Positions 31,774 to 32,612 of a stretch of DNA of 32,612 bases are shown here, piece by piece. Both the position numbers and the translations under genes were made by a program. Source of the DNA: Pleurotus djamor (lineage: Eukaryota; Basidiomycota; Agaricomycetes; Agaricales; Pleurotaceae); the NCBI GenBank assembly GCA_029747585.1, contig JAPEVF010000512.1:1-32612 (forward strand), written 5' to 3'. Numbering within the stretch: the stretch's first letter is position 1; every line of letters starts with the position of its first letter. Under the pieces are notes generated by a model. The model was not told the origin of the DNA. It saw only the letters and a list, made by a program, of their open reading frames with translations, and searched no databases.

Positions 31774-32612
31774 ATGCCCAAGGCTTCTCGACCATCTTTA
31801 CCAACGTCCTCGACGGACTTTGCTCTCCCATCTACTCCCTTCAGCCCCATAGCCTCCCCTTCACCTTTAGATGAAATCCCGCCTCTGCTACAGCGGCTCC
31901 GTCGACCAAGCCTACTCTCCACAAAGGGTGGATATTTCTCTGATGGCCGTCTCCATAGCCCGTTGGCTTCCTCTTTCACTCTGCGACCTCCTAATCGCAG
32001 ACGATTGACACAGAGTGCCATGCAAGAAGACGGCGAGAGCGACAGAGAGCGCATGCACACTGACAGCTCACCGTCAAGTAGCTCTGAGAATACAACCCCT
32101 CCACTCGGTGGTCCTGACGAAGGTGAATCCTCGTCATCCGCTCGGAAACGCATGAAGCACCCAGCCACTCCGCCAAGAAAGAATTCGTCGGCTATGGACA
32201 CCCAATCAGACCATCCCATACGCAATCACCACCGTCGGCTCTCATTTCCTGTGAGCAAGCACACATTTTCCTTTTTGCGTGGAAGCTCACGTTTCATTGA
32301 TATCGATCGTTAGTTAAAGCAACCTCGCATATTGAGGATACGGGAAGAATCTCGGCCCATTGAATCCGAAGTTCAGTCTGAGGCTGCATTTCAGCGCCTT
32401 GTCACGTCCTCCTCAGAGTTACCAACCCAACCACGCACTCCTAGGACGGCTCTAGATCGTGGTAGATATCCCGAGGAAGCCGTTGACGATGACATACCGA
32501 ATGAGCCTGAGAGTGACGACGAGGACGACAATGAAGACCATACTTCTACCTTTATCCCGCCAAGTAGTTCTGAACCAATCACCATCAACCGAACCTTCAC
32601 GCCATCTACCAG
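31774..32612 (+). CDS. Ser/Pro-rich hypothetical protein, truncated by window edge
   Basis: I do not recognise this gene. Exons seen are 31774-32250 and 32314-32612, the latter running off the window. The 63-base intron has GTGAGC and GTTAG ends. The translation starts MPKASRPSLPTSS and is rich in Ser, Pro and Arg. It has LLQRLRRPSLLSTKGGYFSDGRLHSPLASSF, basic clusters (ARKRMKH, NHHRRLSF) and, in exon 2, an acidic stretch (PESDDEDDNEDH). Several Ser/Thr-Pro pairs could be phosphorylation sites. A disordered nuclear protein is plausible, but no domain is visible in this part. It is tandem to MGST3, 133 bases downstream. Confidence 0.6.

Noticed and set aside
1..32612. tRNA, rRNA, CRISPR, transposon ends or integrated virus
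   Set aside because: No tRNA box B with a cloverleaf, no terminal inverted repeats, no reverse transcriptase or transposase motifs, and no repeat-spacer array were seen by eye.

Overview
This window looks like nuclear DNA of a filamentous basidiomycete, most likely an Agaricomycete. The genes are compact and split by many short GT-AG introns, mostly about 50 to 70 bases with CTNAY-like branch points. Intergenic gaps are mostly 95 to 320 bases. The gene set is fungal: PacC/Rim101, Lsb5, Utp11, Cfd1, Rrb1, and a TAF1 that lacks bromodomains. I rebuilt every gene model by hand from conserved motifs, splice signals and reading-phase arithmetic. The exon lists given in the entries sum to intact reading frames except where a break is stated.

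Layout, left to right: CFD1 (-, 3' end cut off by the window edge); mitochondrial seryl-tRNA synthetase (+); LSB5-like VHS/GAT protein (-); a zinc-coordinating DNA-binding-domain protein with a Gln/Pro-rich tail (-); UTP11 (+); a secreted, probably GPI-anchored PLC-like phosphodiesterase (-); an AYR1-like short-chain dehydrogenase (+); a myosin regulatory light chain (+); a conserved fungal protein of unknown function (-); SLX4 (+); folylpolyglutamate synthase (-); a small BRCT protein (+); a 1.4 kb intergenic region rich in PacC sites; PacC/RIM101 (+); TAF1 (-); a PA28/REG-gamma proteasome activator (+); RRB1/GRWD1 (-); microsomal glutathione S-transferase 3 (+); and a Ser/Pro-rich hypothetical gene (+, cut off by the right edge).

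Most neighbours alternate in strand. This gives short divergent gaps that probably act as shared promoters (CFD1/SerRS, zinc-finger gene/UTP11, PLC-like/AYR1, unknown/SLX4, FPGS/BRCT, TAF1/PA28, RRB1/MGST3) and tight convergent 3' ends. The genes do not form a pathway cluster. They are mainly housekeeping functions: translation, ribosome biogenesis, Fe-S assembly, folate, transcription, DNA repair, endocytosis and cytokinesis. I see no mobile element, CRISPR array, rRNA or tRNA gene, and no secondary-metabolite cluster.

The most interesting signal is regulatory. Eleven exact copies of the PacC/Rim101 target GCCAAG (both strands) lie in about 760 bases upstream of the pacC gene itself, including a perfect inverted pair. 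Other points of note: a PA28 gene with 9- and 17-base exons and a possible 34-base intron; a FAR1/WRKY-GCM-like zinc domain without a transposase; a UBZ4-like C2HC motif in SLX4; a folylpolyglutamate synthase with two in-frame starts that could serve mitochondria and cytosol; and two N characters inside exons that break otherwise intact frames and look like assembly errors.
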